Origin: an uncultured Planctomycetaceae bacterium
GTDB taxonomy: Bacteria; Planctomycetota; Planctomycetia; Planctomycetales; Planctomycetaceae
Assembly (NCBI GenBank): GCA_943787265.1
Contig: CALSLT010000053.1
Location: 1 to 33,433, forward strand
Length of the DNA stretch: 33,433 bases
Direction of reading: 5' to 3'
Both the position numbers and the translations under genes were made by a program. Below the pieces are notes generated by a model. The model did not search any database. It had not been told where the DNA came from and saw nothing but the letters and a program-made list of their open reading frames with translations. Positions 1 to 9,371 of this stretch are shown here, one piece after another. Numbering within the stretch: the first letter of the stretch is position 1; each line of letters opens with the position of its first letter.

Positions 1-1477
1 GGCTCTTTCGATCAAGCATCAGATGGCTCTGGAGCAGATTTCTTTGCTGCGGCGTGAGCATGCTCGCGTTCGGTTTGAATTGATGCGGGCACAAATCAAC
101 GAGCAATCTGTGGGTGTCTCTGGCGTTGATGCCGGAGCGTCCGTACTACTCGGAAGTCAGCCAGGAGCCGGTGGGGCGGCGCCGCCAACTCAGGCTGCAG
201 TCAACGCAAACCGAATCAATCAACTCAGATCATTGATCAATCGATTCGAAACACAGGTCGTTAATCAGAATCACCCGACGCTGTTGAAGTACCGGGAAGA
301 GTTGAAGCAGTTGCAGGCTTCGGCGGTGGGCGTTGATGCCAAAACGGGCGATGCAACTCCAGGATCGCGGCTCGACATTCTTAAACGTCAGGAAAAACTT
401 CTGGCGGAAGAGTTGGAGAAGTATTCGGACCTCGTGAAGAATATTGGTAGTTCGTCGTTTGAGTTGGAGCTGATGAAGTCGGAGATCGCTCAGATTTCGA
501 AGGTCTCAGATACAGTCGGTTCGGAAATGGAAGCACACCGGATCGAACTGAAATCTCCGACTCGAATTACGCTGATGCAGGAGGCTGAGATTCCGCAGGT
601 TCTTGATCTAGGCAAGAAAAAGAAACTTACCGGAGCAGCCGGAGTCGGAGCACTCGGTTTTGTTTTCCTGGCGATTTCTCTGATCGAGTTTCATTCTCGC
701 CGGATTACCGACCCGCAGGATATTTCTCAAACGCTGGGGCTTGATCTGCTCGGAAGCCTGCCGGCCATGCCGAAGCCGCTGATCAAATTCTGGGAGCAAC
801 CCAAAGAGTCTCGCATGGCTTTGTGGAATAACGCGTTGATCGAAGCCGTCGACAGCACGCGTTCGATACTTCTGCATGATCCGAATGTTGAAGACCGTCG
901 AGTCCTCATGGTGGCCAGTGCGGCTGCACAGGAAGGGAAGACGACGTTTGCGTGTCAGCTCGCTGGAAGTCTTGCGAGAGCCGGACGAAAGACCGTCCTT
1001 GTCGACTTTGATTTGCGGCGTCCGCGTGCTCACGAATTGTTGAATGTGCCGTTGGAGCTTGGGTTGTCGGAATTGCTGTCCGAGAAGCTGGATGTTCAGA
1101 CGGTACTCCACTCAACGTCGGAGCCATCGTTGAGTGTCATTCCCGCTGGACGAGTCAATGAAACGGCGTTGCAGAGTATCGCCAAAGACGGAGCTGACTG
1201 GTTATTCAAAGAGCTGAAAAAGGAATTCGAGTTCGTCATCGTTGATTCTTCGCCGATCCTCTACGTCGCCGACGGTGCGTCTGTCGGACGAAACGTTGAC
1301 GGAGCAGTCATGGTTGTGAGATCGCACGCCAGTCGGTTGCCAGCCGTCGCGGTTGCTTGTGAACGCGTCGAGATGTTGGGCATCGATTTGATTGGCGGCG
1401 TGATGGTGGGCGTTCAGTCCAACCTTAGCGGCTACGGATACTCGTACGACTATCACTACGGTGCGAATTCGGGCTAG
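1..1477 (+). CDS. Wzc/CpsD-like polysaccharide co-polymerase with C-terminal tyrosine kinase (5' partial)
   Basis: The reading frame is open to the left edge of the window, so the gene starts outside it; the first ATG at position 23 is probably internal. The N-terminal half is a long helical/coiled-coil Wzz-like region, followed by a hydrophobic segment around residues 203-223 counted from that ATG. The C-terminal half is a BY-kinase domain: a Walker A-like motif AAQEGKTT, a Walker A' motif TVLVDFDLRRP and a Walker B motif FVIVDSSP. The protein ends in a tyrosine-rich tail, YGYSYDYHYG, which in this family is the autophosphorylation cluster. Such proteins control chain length and export of extracellular polysaccharide at the inner membrane. 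In XrtA loci the chain-length protein and the kinase are often separate genes; here they are fused. The next genes downstream are all polysaccharide genes on the same strand. Confidence 0.9.
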   Translation, partial: ALSIKHQMALEQISLLRREHARVRFELMRAQINEQSVGVSGVDAGASVLLGSQPGAGGAAPPTQAAVNANRINQLRSLINRFETQVVNQNHPTLLKYREELKQLQASAVGVDAKTGDATPGSRLDILKRQEKLLAEELEKYSDLVKNIGSSSFELELMKSEIAQISKVSDTVGSEMEAHRIELKSPTRITLMQEAEIPQVLDLGKKKKLTGAAGVGALGFVFLAISLIEFHSRRITDPQDISQTLGLDLLGSLPAMPKPLIKFWEQPKESRMALWNNALIEAVDSTRSILLHDPNVEDRRVLMVASAAAQEGKTTFACQLAGSLARAGRKTVLVDFDLRRPRAHELLNVPLELGLSELLSEKLDVQTVLHSTSEPSLSVIPAGRVNETALQSIAKDGADWLFKELKKEFEFVIVDSSPILYVADGASVGRNVDGAVMVVRSHASRLPAVAVACERVEMLGIDLIGGVMVGVQSNLSGYGYSYDYHYGANSG

Positions 1478-1579
1478 GGATGGCGGGCGAACTGCGGGCA
1501 AGCAATGGACAGAAACTCGGCACGCATGACGAAGCCGTAACTGACGACGGACGTAGAAACACATTTTTCGAAACGAAAC

Positions 1580-2527
1580 ATGACGACGAAATACGTAAAT
1601 GCGATGACCGTGGATGTGGAAGATTACTTTCACGTTTCGGGATTTGCCGAACAGGTTTCGAGATCGGACTGGGACAATATGCCCAGCCGGGTCGTCGCGA
1701 ACACTCAGGTACTGCTCAACCTGATGGAGCAACATCAGACTCGCGGTACGTTCTTCGTGCTGGGCTGGGTTGCTGAGAAGTTTCCGCAACTGGTGCGTGA
1801 CATTCATCGAGCCGGCCACGAAGTCGGTTGTCACAGCTATTGGCATCGGCTTGTTTATGATCTTTCGCCAGACGAGTTTCGCGATGACCTGATCAAAGGA
1901 CGCGACGTTCTGCAGGATCTAACCGGTGATGCGGTGACGCTTTATCGAGCTCCCAGTTTCTCCATCACACGCAAGTCTTTATGGGCCCTGGACGTGCTTG
2001 CTGATGAAGGCTTCACGTGCGATTCCAGCATCTATCCGGTTTATCACGATCGTTACGGTATTCCGGAGGCCGATCCGTCACCGCATCGAATTCAGACACC
2101 GTCTGGCGCGCTTGATGAATTTCCAGGAGGAGTCGCCACTTTCGCAAAATTGCGTCTAGCGGTTTCAGGGGGTGGATATTTCCGACTCTACCCTCGGCGA
2201 TTTTCAGAGTTCTGCCTCGGTCGAATTAACTCGCGATCCGCCTGCCCGTTCATGTTCTACATTCATCCGTGGGAGGTGGATCCGGATCAGCCCAGACTCT
2301 CGGGCTCCCTGATGTCGCGTTTTCGGCATTATCAGAATCTTCGCACCACCGAACACAAACTGAACTGGCTGTTGCCTCGATTTCGGTTCGATTCGATGAG
2401 CGCTTCGATCAGAAGCGTTGCGAGCGAGATGAGCGAATACTCATTGGTTGATGGCCTTTACGGTCTCAATGGGGAGTCGTTCGAACCCCCCGAACAGATC
2501 GCCGAGCTGCAGCTTCAGAATTCCTGA
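1580..2527 (+). CDS. XrtA-type polysaccharide deacetylase (NodB fold, DUF3473 C-terminus)
   Basis: This 315-residue protein is a carbohydrate esterase family 4-like deacetylase, expected to remove acetyl groups from an amino sugar of the exported polysaccharide. Visible motifs are TVDVEDYFH at residues 10-18 (acidic metal/catalytic residues D12, E14, D15), the metal-binding HSYWH at 85-89, and RAPSFSIT near 123-130. A C-terminal YIHPWEVD motif at 227-234 is typical of the DUF3473 extension. The VDVEDYF signature and this extension are characteristic of the exosortase-A-associated deacetylase family rather than of general chitin deacetylases. It lies 102 bp after the kinase gene and 32 bp before the glycosyltransferase, in the same direction. 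No signal peptide is seen, consistent with a cytoplasmic role. The family call is from recalled motifs and is strong. Confidence 0.92.
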   Translation: MTTKYVNAMTVDVEDYFHVSGFAEQVSRSDWDNMPSRVVANTQVLLNLMEQHQTRGTFFVLGWVAEKFPQLVRDIHRAGHEVGCHSYWHRLVYDLSPDEFRDDLIKGRDVLQDLTGDAVTLYRAPSFSITRKSLWALDVLADEGFTCDSSIYPVYHDRYGIPEADPSPHRIQTPSGALDEFPGGVATFAKLRLAVSGGGYFRLYPRRFSEFCLGRINSRSACPFMFYIHPWEVDPDQPRLSGSLMSRFRHYQNLRTTEHKLNWLLPRFRFDSMSASIRSVASEMSEYSLVDGLYGLNGESFEPPEQIAELQLQNS

Positions 2528-2559
2528 TTGCGTACGCAGCTTCGAAAAAGGCGACACCT

Positions 2560-3837
2560 GTGACTCGGCCCTCCTGCCTGATCCTGACGCATCGCGTCCC
2601 GATGCCACCGAACCGTGGCGATCGCATTCGAACCTGCAACTTTCTGCGTCACATCGCCAAACGAGCTGACGTGTGGCTCGGCTGCCTGGCCGATGAGCCA
2701 GTTTCTGACGACACATGGCAAGCTCTGAGAGACATCTGCCATCGCGTATCCATTGTCCCTGTCGAGCCTCGCTTTCGCTGGCTGCGCGCCGGGACATCCT
2801 TTCTGGCTGGCAAGACGATTTCGGAAGGTGCGTTCTCGTCACCACGGCTTAAGCGAATTGTTGCCGACTGGTCCGCGCAGACGTCGTTTGATACGGCGCT
2901 GTGCTCGTCGTCGGCATTGGCTCCTTACCTGCAGGTTCCGAGTTTGGAACAGACTCCACGTCACGTCGATTTGATCGATGTCGACAGTGAAAAATGGTTC
3001 GACTACTCAAAGGCGTCTGGGTTCCTCAAACGCGGGATCTTTAATCTGGAAGGTCACCGGCTACGAGAACTCGAAAGCGGAATTGCGGACTGGGCGAGCG
3101 GCATTACCGTTGTCAGCGAGCCGGAAGCTCAGCTCTACCGAGCCTTCCGACCGGATGGCCCGATTGAGCCAATTCCGAACGGTGTCGACGTTGACTATTT
3201 CACGCCCGAAGCGGGCAATCCTGAAGGAGTGATGCCAAAAGCGTCCTCGCAAAGCGGCTGCGTTTTCGTCGGAGCACTCGACTACAAGCCAAACATTGAC
3301 GGCATCATCTGGTTTGCCAGAAACGTCTGGCCGCAGATTCATCAGCAGCATCCGGATCAGACTCTGAGCGTCGTCGGCCGCGAGCCAGTCGCGGATGTTC
3401 GTAGACTCGCTGAGATTCCAGGCGTCGACGTCGTTGGCACGGTGCCGGATGTTCGGCCGTACCTTTCTCAGGCGGCAGTCTCCGTCGTTCCGCTTCACAT
3501 TGCGCGAGGTGTTCAGAACAAAGTTCTGGAAGCGCTGGCAATGGCAAAGGCCGTTGTGGCTTCGCCAGATCCGCTGGTTGGACTGCGAGTTGAAGATGGC
3601 GTGCAGCTCTTCAAGGCTGTCGAGGCTGAGCAATGGGTCAAGTGTGTAACGCATCTGCTTGGCGACGCCCAGCTTCGGCATGACGTCGGCGTGGCGGGAC
3701 AAGCTTATGTGACGGCTCATCATCGGTGGGAGCAGTGTCTTGAGCCTTTGATGAGGTTTCTGCATCTGGAGAACGATCAGCATTCCAACGCGATCGCCGC
3801 TGAGCAAGTGCCCCTTTCCGATCGAGAGATCAAATGA
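2560..3837 (+). CDS. TIGR03087-type (XrtA-associated) glycosyltransferase, GT4/GT-B fold
   Basis: This 425-residue protein begins at a GTG preceded by a purine-rich GAAAAAGG. The N-terminal NRGDRIRTCNFLRHI motif is typical of the XrtA-associated sugar transferase subfamily. In the C-terminal Rossmann domain PNGVDVDYFTP, FVGALDYKPNIDGI and ARGVQNKVLEALAMAKAVV are seen. The last of these covers the conserved E of GT4 enzymes that contacts the nucleotide-sugar donor. It should transfer a sugar to a lipid-linked glycan on the cytoplasmic side of the membrane; donor and acceptor cannot be read from the sequence. Its TGA stop overlaps the ATG of the next gene by four bases (ATGA at 3834-3837), so the two are probably translationally coupled. 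Confidence 0.9.
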   Translation: MTRPSCLILTHRVPMPPNRGDRIRTCNFLRHIAKRADVWLGCLADEPVSDDTWQALRDICHRVSIVPVEPRFRWLRAGTSFLAGKTISEGAFSSPRLKRIVADWSAQTSFDTALCSSSALAPYLQVPSLEQTPRHVDLIDVDSEKWFDYSKASGFLKRGIFNLEGHRLRELESGIADWASGITVVSEPEAQLYRAFRPDGPIEPIPNGVDVDYFTPEAGNPEGVMPKASSQSGCVFVGALDYKPNIDGIIWFARNVWPQIHQQHPDQTLSVVGREPVADVRRLAEIPGVDVVGTVPDVRPYLSQAAVSVVPLHIARGVQNKVLEALAMAKAVVASPDPLVGLRVEDGVQLFKAVEAEQWVKCVTHLLGDAQLRHDVGVAGQAYVTAHHRWEQCLEPLMRFLHLENDQHSNAIAAEQVPLSDREIK

Positions 3838-5273
3838 AGGGACTAATCTTTACACTTGGTATGACTGCGGCAGGGGCCCTCTTCGGGCTCTTTTGTCCGT
3901 TTTATGGTTTCCTGGCTTACGTTTCGTTTGCGATTCTGAAGCCAGACGCGATGTGGCCGTGGTCCGTCCCGGCAGCTCGGTACAGTCTTGCCATTGTCGG
4001 CTGCATGTTGATCGGCTGGGTCTTTACGAAACAGGCGACCTTCAAACTCGGTCGATCGATCGTGCCAGTATTACTGATTTCCGGATTCCTCGGCTGGGCA
4101 TTTATTGGCGCGTTCAAACCGCATCATCAGGATCTGGCCTGGGACTTCGTCGAACGGATCGGCAAGATCGTCGTCCCAATGATCGTTGGCCTGACGATGA
4201 TCACGTCGACGAAACAACTGAAACAGCTTGCGTGGACAATCCTGGCGGCTCAAGGTTACATGGCGTTCGAAATGAATTCCTACTACTTCGGCGGGTACAA
4301 CCTGCTGAGGTGGGAAGGCTTCGGCGGCATGGACAACAACAGCGCCGCGATCGCTCTGGTGACGGGGATCGGCCTGGCGTTCTTCCTCGGTGTCCATTCT
4401 GAAAAGTTATGGCAGAAGGGGCTGGCATTCTTTTTCGCCGCTTTGATGGCAAACGCGATTCTGTTTTCCTTCAGCCGCGGCGGAATGCTCGGGATGATCG
4501 TGGCCGGCATGGGGGCGTTCATCGTTATTCCCAAAAGGCCTCGCACGTACGCCTTGCTCGGGCTGGCCGTCATCGCTGCTTCAATCATGGCCGGTCCGGA
4601 AGTTCGCGACCGATTCATGACGACCTTCGTCAAGAAGAAGAGTGGGCAGCGTGAAGCGTCAGCTCAAAGTCGTGTCGACCTGTGGAAAGACTGCATCGAC
4701 GTCATGCAGAAGAAGCCGGTGATGGGGTGCGGGCCGAACCAATGGCCGATGATTGCGTCGCAGTACGGCTGGCCGCACGGAAAGGAAGCTCACAGCTTGT
4801 GGATGCAGACCGGGGCAGAACTCGGCCTGGTTGGTTTGGCGATGTATCTCGGGTTTTATTTGACGGTGCTGACCTTGCTTTGGCAGGTCACCTGGAAACG
4901 CACGCACGTTGCCGACCCCTGGTACAAGTACATCGCCAGGATGTCATTCACCGGACTTTGCGGGTTCGTCGTGTCGGCTCAGTTTGTGAGCCTCGAGTCG
5001 CTCGAAATTCCGTACTACACCGCGCTGCTTGGGATGGGAGTCCTCAAGCTGAACAGCGCACCGCGATACCTGGCCGAGCTGGAAGAGTTCGAGGAAGAGC
5101 ACTTCGGGGCCGGAGACGATGACGGCTCAGAAGAGTCTGAGTTCACCGAGGAGTACGGTGACGTCGACGATGAATTCGCCGCTTATCCGGAGAACACATC
5201 GGCAGATGATGAGTCTGTCGAGTACGAAACTGTTTTCGTCACAACTTCCGAAGCCAACTCGGAGATTTCTTAG
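3834..5273 (+). CDS. O-antigen ligase/Wzy-like polymerase, exosortase-A-associated type, with acidic tail
   Basis: This 479-residue polytopic membrane protein has about ten or more hydrophobic segments up to residue ~405. It carries a large periplasmic-type loop with SRVDLWKDCIDVMQKKP, GCGPNQWP and an EAHSLWMQTGAELGLVGL segment, the usual Wzy/WaaL signature with a functional histidine. Upstream, FSRGGMLGMIVAG is also typical. Family members join or polymerise lipid-linked glycans at the outer face of the inner membrane. Its start overlaps the glycosyltransferase stop by four bases. The last ~70 residues are strikingly rich in D and E (for example EELEEFEEEHFGAGDDDGSEE), follow the last membrane segment and have no obvious domain. 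Whether it acts as a polymerase or as an O-glycosylation ligase cannot be settled from sequence. Confidence 0.88.
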   Translation: MKGLIFTLGMTAAGALFGLFCPFYGFLAYVSFAILKPDAMWPWSVPAARYSLAIVGCMLIGWVFTKQATFKLGRSIVPVLLISGFLGWAFIGAFKPHHQDLAWDFVERIGKIVVPMIVGLTMITSTKQLKQLAWTILAAQGYMAFEMNSYYFGGYNLLRWEGFGGMDNNSAAIALVTGIGLAFFLGVHSEKLWQKGLAFFFAALMANAILFSFSRGGMLGMIVAGMGAFIVIPKRPRTYALLGLAVIAASIMAGPEVRDRFMTTFVKKKSGQREASAQSRVDLWKDCIDVMQKKPVMGCGPNQWPMIASQYGWPHGKEAHSLWMQTGAELGLVGLAMYLGFYLTVLTLLWQVTWKRTHVADPWYKYIARMSFTGLCGFVVSAQFVSLESLEIPYYTALLGMGVLKLNSAPRYLAELEEFEEEHFGAGDDDGSEESEFTEEYGDVDDEFAAYPENTSADDESVEYETVFVTTSEANSEIS

Positions 5274-5325
5274 GGGCGTCGAAACGCACCCTACGACTTC
5301 AGCGACAGCCTGCAGGTTTACCGAA

Positions 5326-6447
5326 ATGCGATCGATTCGAGACACAATGCGGAACGAGTTTTTCGATGTCTGGAACAAGGCCTGCGCGACCGATGACGGG
5401 AAGCAGGCCGTTGCTGGTTCACTCGGAGACTTGCTGGACTGGCGTCCGCATGATGTCAACTCGGATGTGCTTGGGGAATCGCCGTACAGCGAGGTCGGTC
5501 GAAAGGCGGAGTCGCGGCTCACGTGCGAACGCGACGACATCATCATTGTCAGTGCCAGATTTCGCAGCGGTTCGACGCTTCTCTGGAATCTGTTCCGCAA
5601 TATTCCAGGCTTTGTGTCGTACTACGAACCGTTCAACGAACGACGTTGGTTTGACCCGGTAACTCGCGGCGAACGCGTTGACTCGACCCACCGAAAAGTC
5701 GCCGACTACTGGACCGAGTATGACGGCATGGCCGAACTGGGCGACGTTTTCGACGACGCCTGGAATGAGCAGGGCCTTTACATGAGCGAAGGCTCGTGGA
5801 ACCCTCGCATGAAGTCTTACATGGAACAATTGGTCGAAGGCGCGGATGGGCGACCGGTCTTGCAGTTCAACCGGTTGGACTTTCGATTGCCGTGGGCACG
5901 GAGAACCTTTCCTAACGCGAAGCTGGTCCATCTTTACCGACATCCTCGGGACCAGTGGACGTCCAATCTGCAGAAGATCGAACGGTTTTCGCCCGACGGA
6001 AAGATGGCGGATTTCGCAGAGGTCGACGGGTTCTATCTGCTGAATTGGGCGCGGGACTTGAAGTACCACTTTCCGTTTCTCGATGAGCAGGCGATCGAGC
6101 ACCCGTACCAGTTGCACTACTACCTGTGGAAGCTTTCGTACGTCTACGGGCGGAGTTGGTCGGACATCTCGGTCGGTTTCGAGGAACTGACGACGAATCC
6201 AGAGCGTGCTTTGTTCCAGTTGTTCGAAGCGTGTGAGATACCTGTGCCTTTTATCGAAGACCTGCTTCCTCTGATCGAGCCACCGCCGTTTGGCAAGTGG
6301 AAGAAGTATGCCGAAGACGCCTGGTTCAAACGCCACGAAGAGCATTGTGAGGACGTGCTGGCCAGTTTCTTCTCGGAGCAGAAGTCGAAAGCAATGCCCG
6401 TGCAGACGGAGCCGCGAGAAGCCACCGCCAACAGTCGTGTTCAGTAG
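5326..6447 (+). CDS. Sulfotransferase, PAPS-dependent type
   Basis: The protein is 373 residues if started at ATG 5326; ATG 5347 in the same frame is an alternative. The frame stays open upstream to about 5119, but that stretch overlaps the end of the ligase gene, so a start there is unlikely. The 5'-phosphosulfate-binding motif is seen as SARFRSGSTLLW at residues 76-87. The 3'-phosphate-binding motif follows as LVHLYRHPRDQWTSN near residues 203-217. These enzymes move sulfate from PAPS to a hydroxyl of a glycan or protein. Its place, 52 bp after the ligase gene and inside the polysaccharide cluster, suggests sulfation of the exopolysaccharide; the substrate is inferred. Sulfotransferase genes in polysaccharide loci are common in marine planctomycetes. 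Confidence 0.88.
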   Translation: MRSIRDTMRNEFFDVWNKACATDDGKQAVAGSLGDLLDWRPHDVNSDVLGESPYSEVGRKAESRLTCERDDIIIVSARFRSGSTLLWNLFRNIPGFVSYYEPFNERRWFDPVTRGERVDSTHRKVADYWTEYDGMAELGDVFDDAWNEQGLYMSEGSWNPRMKSYMEQLVEGADGRPVLQFNRLDFRLPWARRTFPNAKLVHLYRHPRDQWTSNLQKIERFSPDGKMADFAEVDGFYLLNWARDLKYHFPFLDEQAIEHPYQLHYYLWKLSYVYGRSWSDISVGFEELTTNPERALFQLFEACEIPVPFIEDLLPLIEPPPFGKWKKYAEDAWFKRHEEHCEDVLASFFSEQKSKAMPVQTEPREATANSRVQ

Positions 6448-6470
6448 AGCCGGCAGAGAATTACTCAGAT

Positions 6471-9371
6471 GTGACAAGCAGTCTAAGAACTGATCGAAGC
6501 CTTATGAGCGTTTCAAGAATCAACGGACAGGCAACTGCCGACGACCGCGTGCCGGGATCGGTCGTCGATCGCGCAATCGGTTTTGTGATGCGCAGTTGGT
6601 TTGCGTCAGCTCGCGGGCGATTCGTGATGGCGGCCGGCTGCGTGACGTTTCTGACGTACCTGCTGTTGTCGCAGGATCCGTGGTGGCTGTTCCGAGCGTT
6701 TCCAAAGGAAGCGGCCAGGACGCTTAAGCACGGTGTCATCGATAAGGTCTACCACTTTGTCGCCTACTTTGGCACGACCTGCCTGCTGATGTGGTATGCC
6801 GCGTCGGGGACTCGGCGAACGATGTACGGACTCGTTGGCGCTGTGACCGCTCATGCTGTGATCACAGAGTTTCTTCAACAGTTTGTTCCGCGACGGACGA
6901 CCGATATTGACGATCTGCTTGCGAATTTTGCGGGAATCGCCGCTGGAGTTGGCGTCGGCCTCTTGTTGCGATGTGTGTTGATCGAGGGGAAATCAGCCGT
7001 TGCATTGTTAAGTGACGACAGCATGGACCGAACGCTACCGGAGTCTCCCGTTGTGCGCTTGCCGCAACCGGTGCCTCGCGTGTCTAGTCGGATGCTTGAG
7101 TCGCCAGTTGTTGCCGACGTTTCGTCGCCAGCGAAGTCACTGGCAGAAGGTGTGTCGGTTGGTCGTACGAGTTTCGAGCGTACGCCGTTGTCTTCCGAGC
7201 AGATTGCCGAAGTGCAGCCCCGGCAGATTGACTATCGAGTTTTGGGCATCGTCTCTGGTGTGCTCGGACTATTGCTTGCATCAACGTACGCCGTGCATGG
7301 TTGGCAGGTGGGGCGTCTCACAGGCGATCTGCTTCAAAATGCAAGGCAGGCCGTCACCGCGGGAGAGACTGAAGAAGCGTTAGATTTCTTCGAGCAGTAC
7401 TGCAACTCGGCACCGAACGACGTTAACGCGTTGGCCGAATTCGCGATCCTCAGTGACGACGCCCGGGTGCCGCCTCAGGGCGGGCGAGGCGTCTTTCTGT
7501 TGTTCGAACGTGTGTTGCGGAAAGATCAAACTCGCGACGACATCCGCCGTCGAGCTGTCGTGACATCGATCGAACTGGGCCGCTATTCGGACGGCCTGTC
7601 TCACGCAAAAGTGTTGCAGCAGACGTTTCCGAAAGAGGGACTGTTCGACTACCAGGCAGGGCTTTGCCACGAGCATATGAGTAATCACAAGTCCGCCGCT
7701 GAAGCGTACCAGGCGGCAATTGACGACACGCCGGAATTGATTGAGCCGTGGGAACGGCTTGTGTGGATAAAGCATGCACAGCTCAGCCAGACGGAAGCGG
7801 CCGAACAATTGATGCTGAGGCTCGTGCAGGTGAATTCGCAGAATGTCGACGCGTGGATCGCTCGAGCAGAGTTCCGAGTTCAAACTGACCAATCGGACGC
7901 GGCCGGGCAGGACATTGAACGAGCTCTCGCTCTCGCACCGCATAACTTTGCTGTTTTGCAGGCGGTTGGTGAGGTCGGAATCGCCCGAGCTCGTCACGCA
8001 AAGACGGATGGCCAGCTTCCCAAGGCAAAACGGATTGCGATTCATACAAAAACTCTGCTCGCGCGGGATGACCTGCCAGTCGAGAGTCAAAGGCAACTTG
8101 ATCTGCACCGAGTCGTTCTCGAAGCAGAGTTTGGGAATGTTAAGAACGCGTTCGATCTTGCTGACGTTTTGCTGGTGGGATCGTCGGTCGAAAACCAGGT
8201 CGAAATACACGAGCTGATGGTGGATATCGCGATCGCTCATCGCCATGTCGAACAGGCTCGCACGTCGCTGGATCAGTTGCCGCGTACGGAAGTGACGGAC
8301 GGGCAACGGCTGCGTCTGGAAGCGAGCGTCGCCATGTCTGAGCAACGCTGGGGCGACGCGACGGAAACGCTTGAGGCGGCTCGCCGAATTCTGGCTGAAA
8401 CGCCGGAGCAGTTGGCGAAAGTCGATCTTGACCTGGCGGTTTGTCTCGGGATGCGTGGACAGGTTGAAGACCAACTCGTCGCTTATCGTCGAGTACTCAA
8501 GTACGCGCCGCAGTTGGTCGAAGCTCGTCGAGGACTGGCGTCAACGCTGGCGACAGCAGGGCGATATCCCGAAGCGTTGGCCGAATATCGGATGCTTGTT
8601 CATGTTCCGGCCGTGAGACTGGAACTGGTTCAGCACTTGATCGACTACAACGAGACAATTCCAGAGGTTGCGAGAGGCTGGAAAGAAGTTTCGGAGCTAT
8701 TGGCTGATGCGAAGGCTGAAGGCGATTCGTCCGTCGAAGTCGCGATTCTGTCAGCAAAGATGCTCGTGGCGAAACGCGAGTTTGAAAAGGCTCGATTGAT
8801 GCTCAGTCAGGCACGCCGGGAACATGGCGAAGATCGCAATCTGCTCGCACTTCAAATTCGCATTGCCGAGTTGTCCGGTGACGTCGCTGAAGCATCGCGT
8901 TTGAAGGGAAAAACTCTGGCGGCTGAAGGAATGGATGAGGATGCTGAGCGTCAGTTGCGTCTCACTCTGATTGAGTCAGATCGGAATGGCGACGCAGCGA
9001 TTTCGTTGATGCAGCTTTATCTGGAGAACGGCCGGACTGAACAGGCCGTGGATGTTTTCAAAAGGCACGCTCGAACGATGACGCCGACTGAACTGTCGCG
9101 AACGTACGAGGTTTTCGGAGACCTGCAGCGGGCGGTCGATATCCTTAAAGATCACATTACCAAACAGCCCCGCGACGTAGTTGCAACGCAACATCTGGAG
9201 AACTCTACGTTCGTGGTGGTCGACCGGATCTGGCGGAACCTCTGTTCGAGCGGCTGCTTTCAACTGAGGTCAACATCTCTGAAGAAGAGCAGCGGGCTGT
9301 GCGTCGAAGTCTGGCAATCCTGCTTGCAAAGAAACGGGATTATCGAGCATTTCAAAGAGCGACCGCTCTGA
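6471..9371 (+). CDS. VanZ-TPR protein, N-terminal part (frame broken near 9198)
   Basis: The frame starts at GTG 6471 (ATG 6504 is an alternative). Residues ~40-170 form a VanZ-like membrane domain: DKVYHFVAYF at 91-100 and a conserved E133/Q136/R141/D145/N152 pattern around ITEFLQQFVPRRTTDIDDLL. A linker follows, then one more membrane segment (VLGIVSGVLGLLLAS), then a long series of TPR-like helical repeats. After about 9198 the codons no longer make TPR-like protein and the frame ends with a basic, cysteine-containing tail of ~57 residues at 9371. The TPR sequence continues in another frame to 10666, so the original protein was about 1398 residues long. VanZ proteins occur in XrtA loci, and large TPR proteins are common in EPS export, so a scaffold role at the membrane is inferred. 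Confidence 0.8.
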   Translation: MTSSLRTDRSLMSVSRINGQATADDRVPGSVVDRAIGFVMRSWFASARGRFVMAAGCVTFLTYLLLSQDPWWLFRAFPKEAARTLKHGVIDKVYHFVAYFGTTCLLMWYAASGTRRTMYGLVGAVTAHAVITEFLQQFVPRRTTDIDDLLANFAGIAAGVGVGLLLRCVLIEGKSAVALLSDDSMDRTLPESPVVRLPQPVPRVSSRMLESPVVADVSSPAKSLAEGVSVGRTSFERTPLSSEQIAEVQPRQIDYRVLGIVSGVLGLLLASTYAVHGWQVGRLTGDLLQNARQAVTAGETEEALDFFEQYCNSAPNDVNALAEFAILSDDARVPPQGGRGVFLLFERVLRKDQTRDDIRRRAVVTSIELGRYSDGLSHAKVLQQTFPKEGLFDYQAGLCHEHMSNHKSAAEAYQAAIDDTPELIEPWERLVWIKHAQLSQTEAAEQLMLRLVQVNSQNVDAWIARAEFRVQTDQSDAAGQDIERALALAPHNFAVLQAVGEVGIARARHAKTDGQLPKAKRIAIHTKTLLARDDLPVESQRQLDLHRVVLEAEFGNVKNAFDLADVLLVGSSVENQVEIHELMVDIAIAHRHVEQARTSLDQLPRTEVTDGQRLRLEASVAMSEQRWGDATETLEAARRILAETPEQLAKVDLDLAVCLGMRGQVEDQLVAYRRVLKYAPQLVEARRGLASTLATAGRYPEALAEYRMLVHVPAVRLELVQHLIDYNETIPEVARGWKEVSELLADAKAEGDSSVEVAILSAKMLVAKREFEKARLMLSQARREHGEDRNLLALQIRIAELSGDVAEASRLKGKTLAAEGMDEDAERQLRLTLIESDRNGDAAISLMQLYLENGRTEQAVDVFKRHARTMTPTELSRTYEVFGDLQRAVDILKDHITKQPRDVVATQHLENSTFVVVDRIWRNLCSSGCFQLRSTSLKKSSGLCVEVWQSCLQRNGIIEHFKERPL

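Noticed and set aside
608..1111. Long open frames on the minus strand opposite the kinase gene
   Set aside because: Codon phase and motifs clearly favour the plus strand; the opposite frames are arginine-rich without any domain pattern.
5119..5325. Longer sulfotransferase with a start before 5326
   Set aside because: This part overlaps the 3' end of the ligase gene in another frame and lacks a recognisable domain or ribosome-binding site.
9190..9210. Programmed ribosomal frameshift in the VanZ-TPR gene
   Set aside because: No slippery heptamer or following pseudoknot is evident, and a single missing G explains the break.
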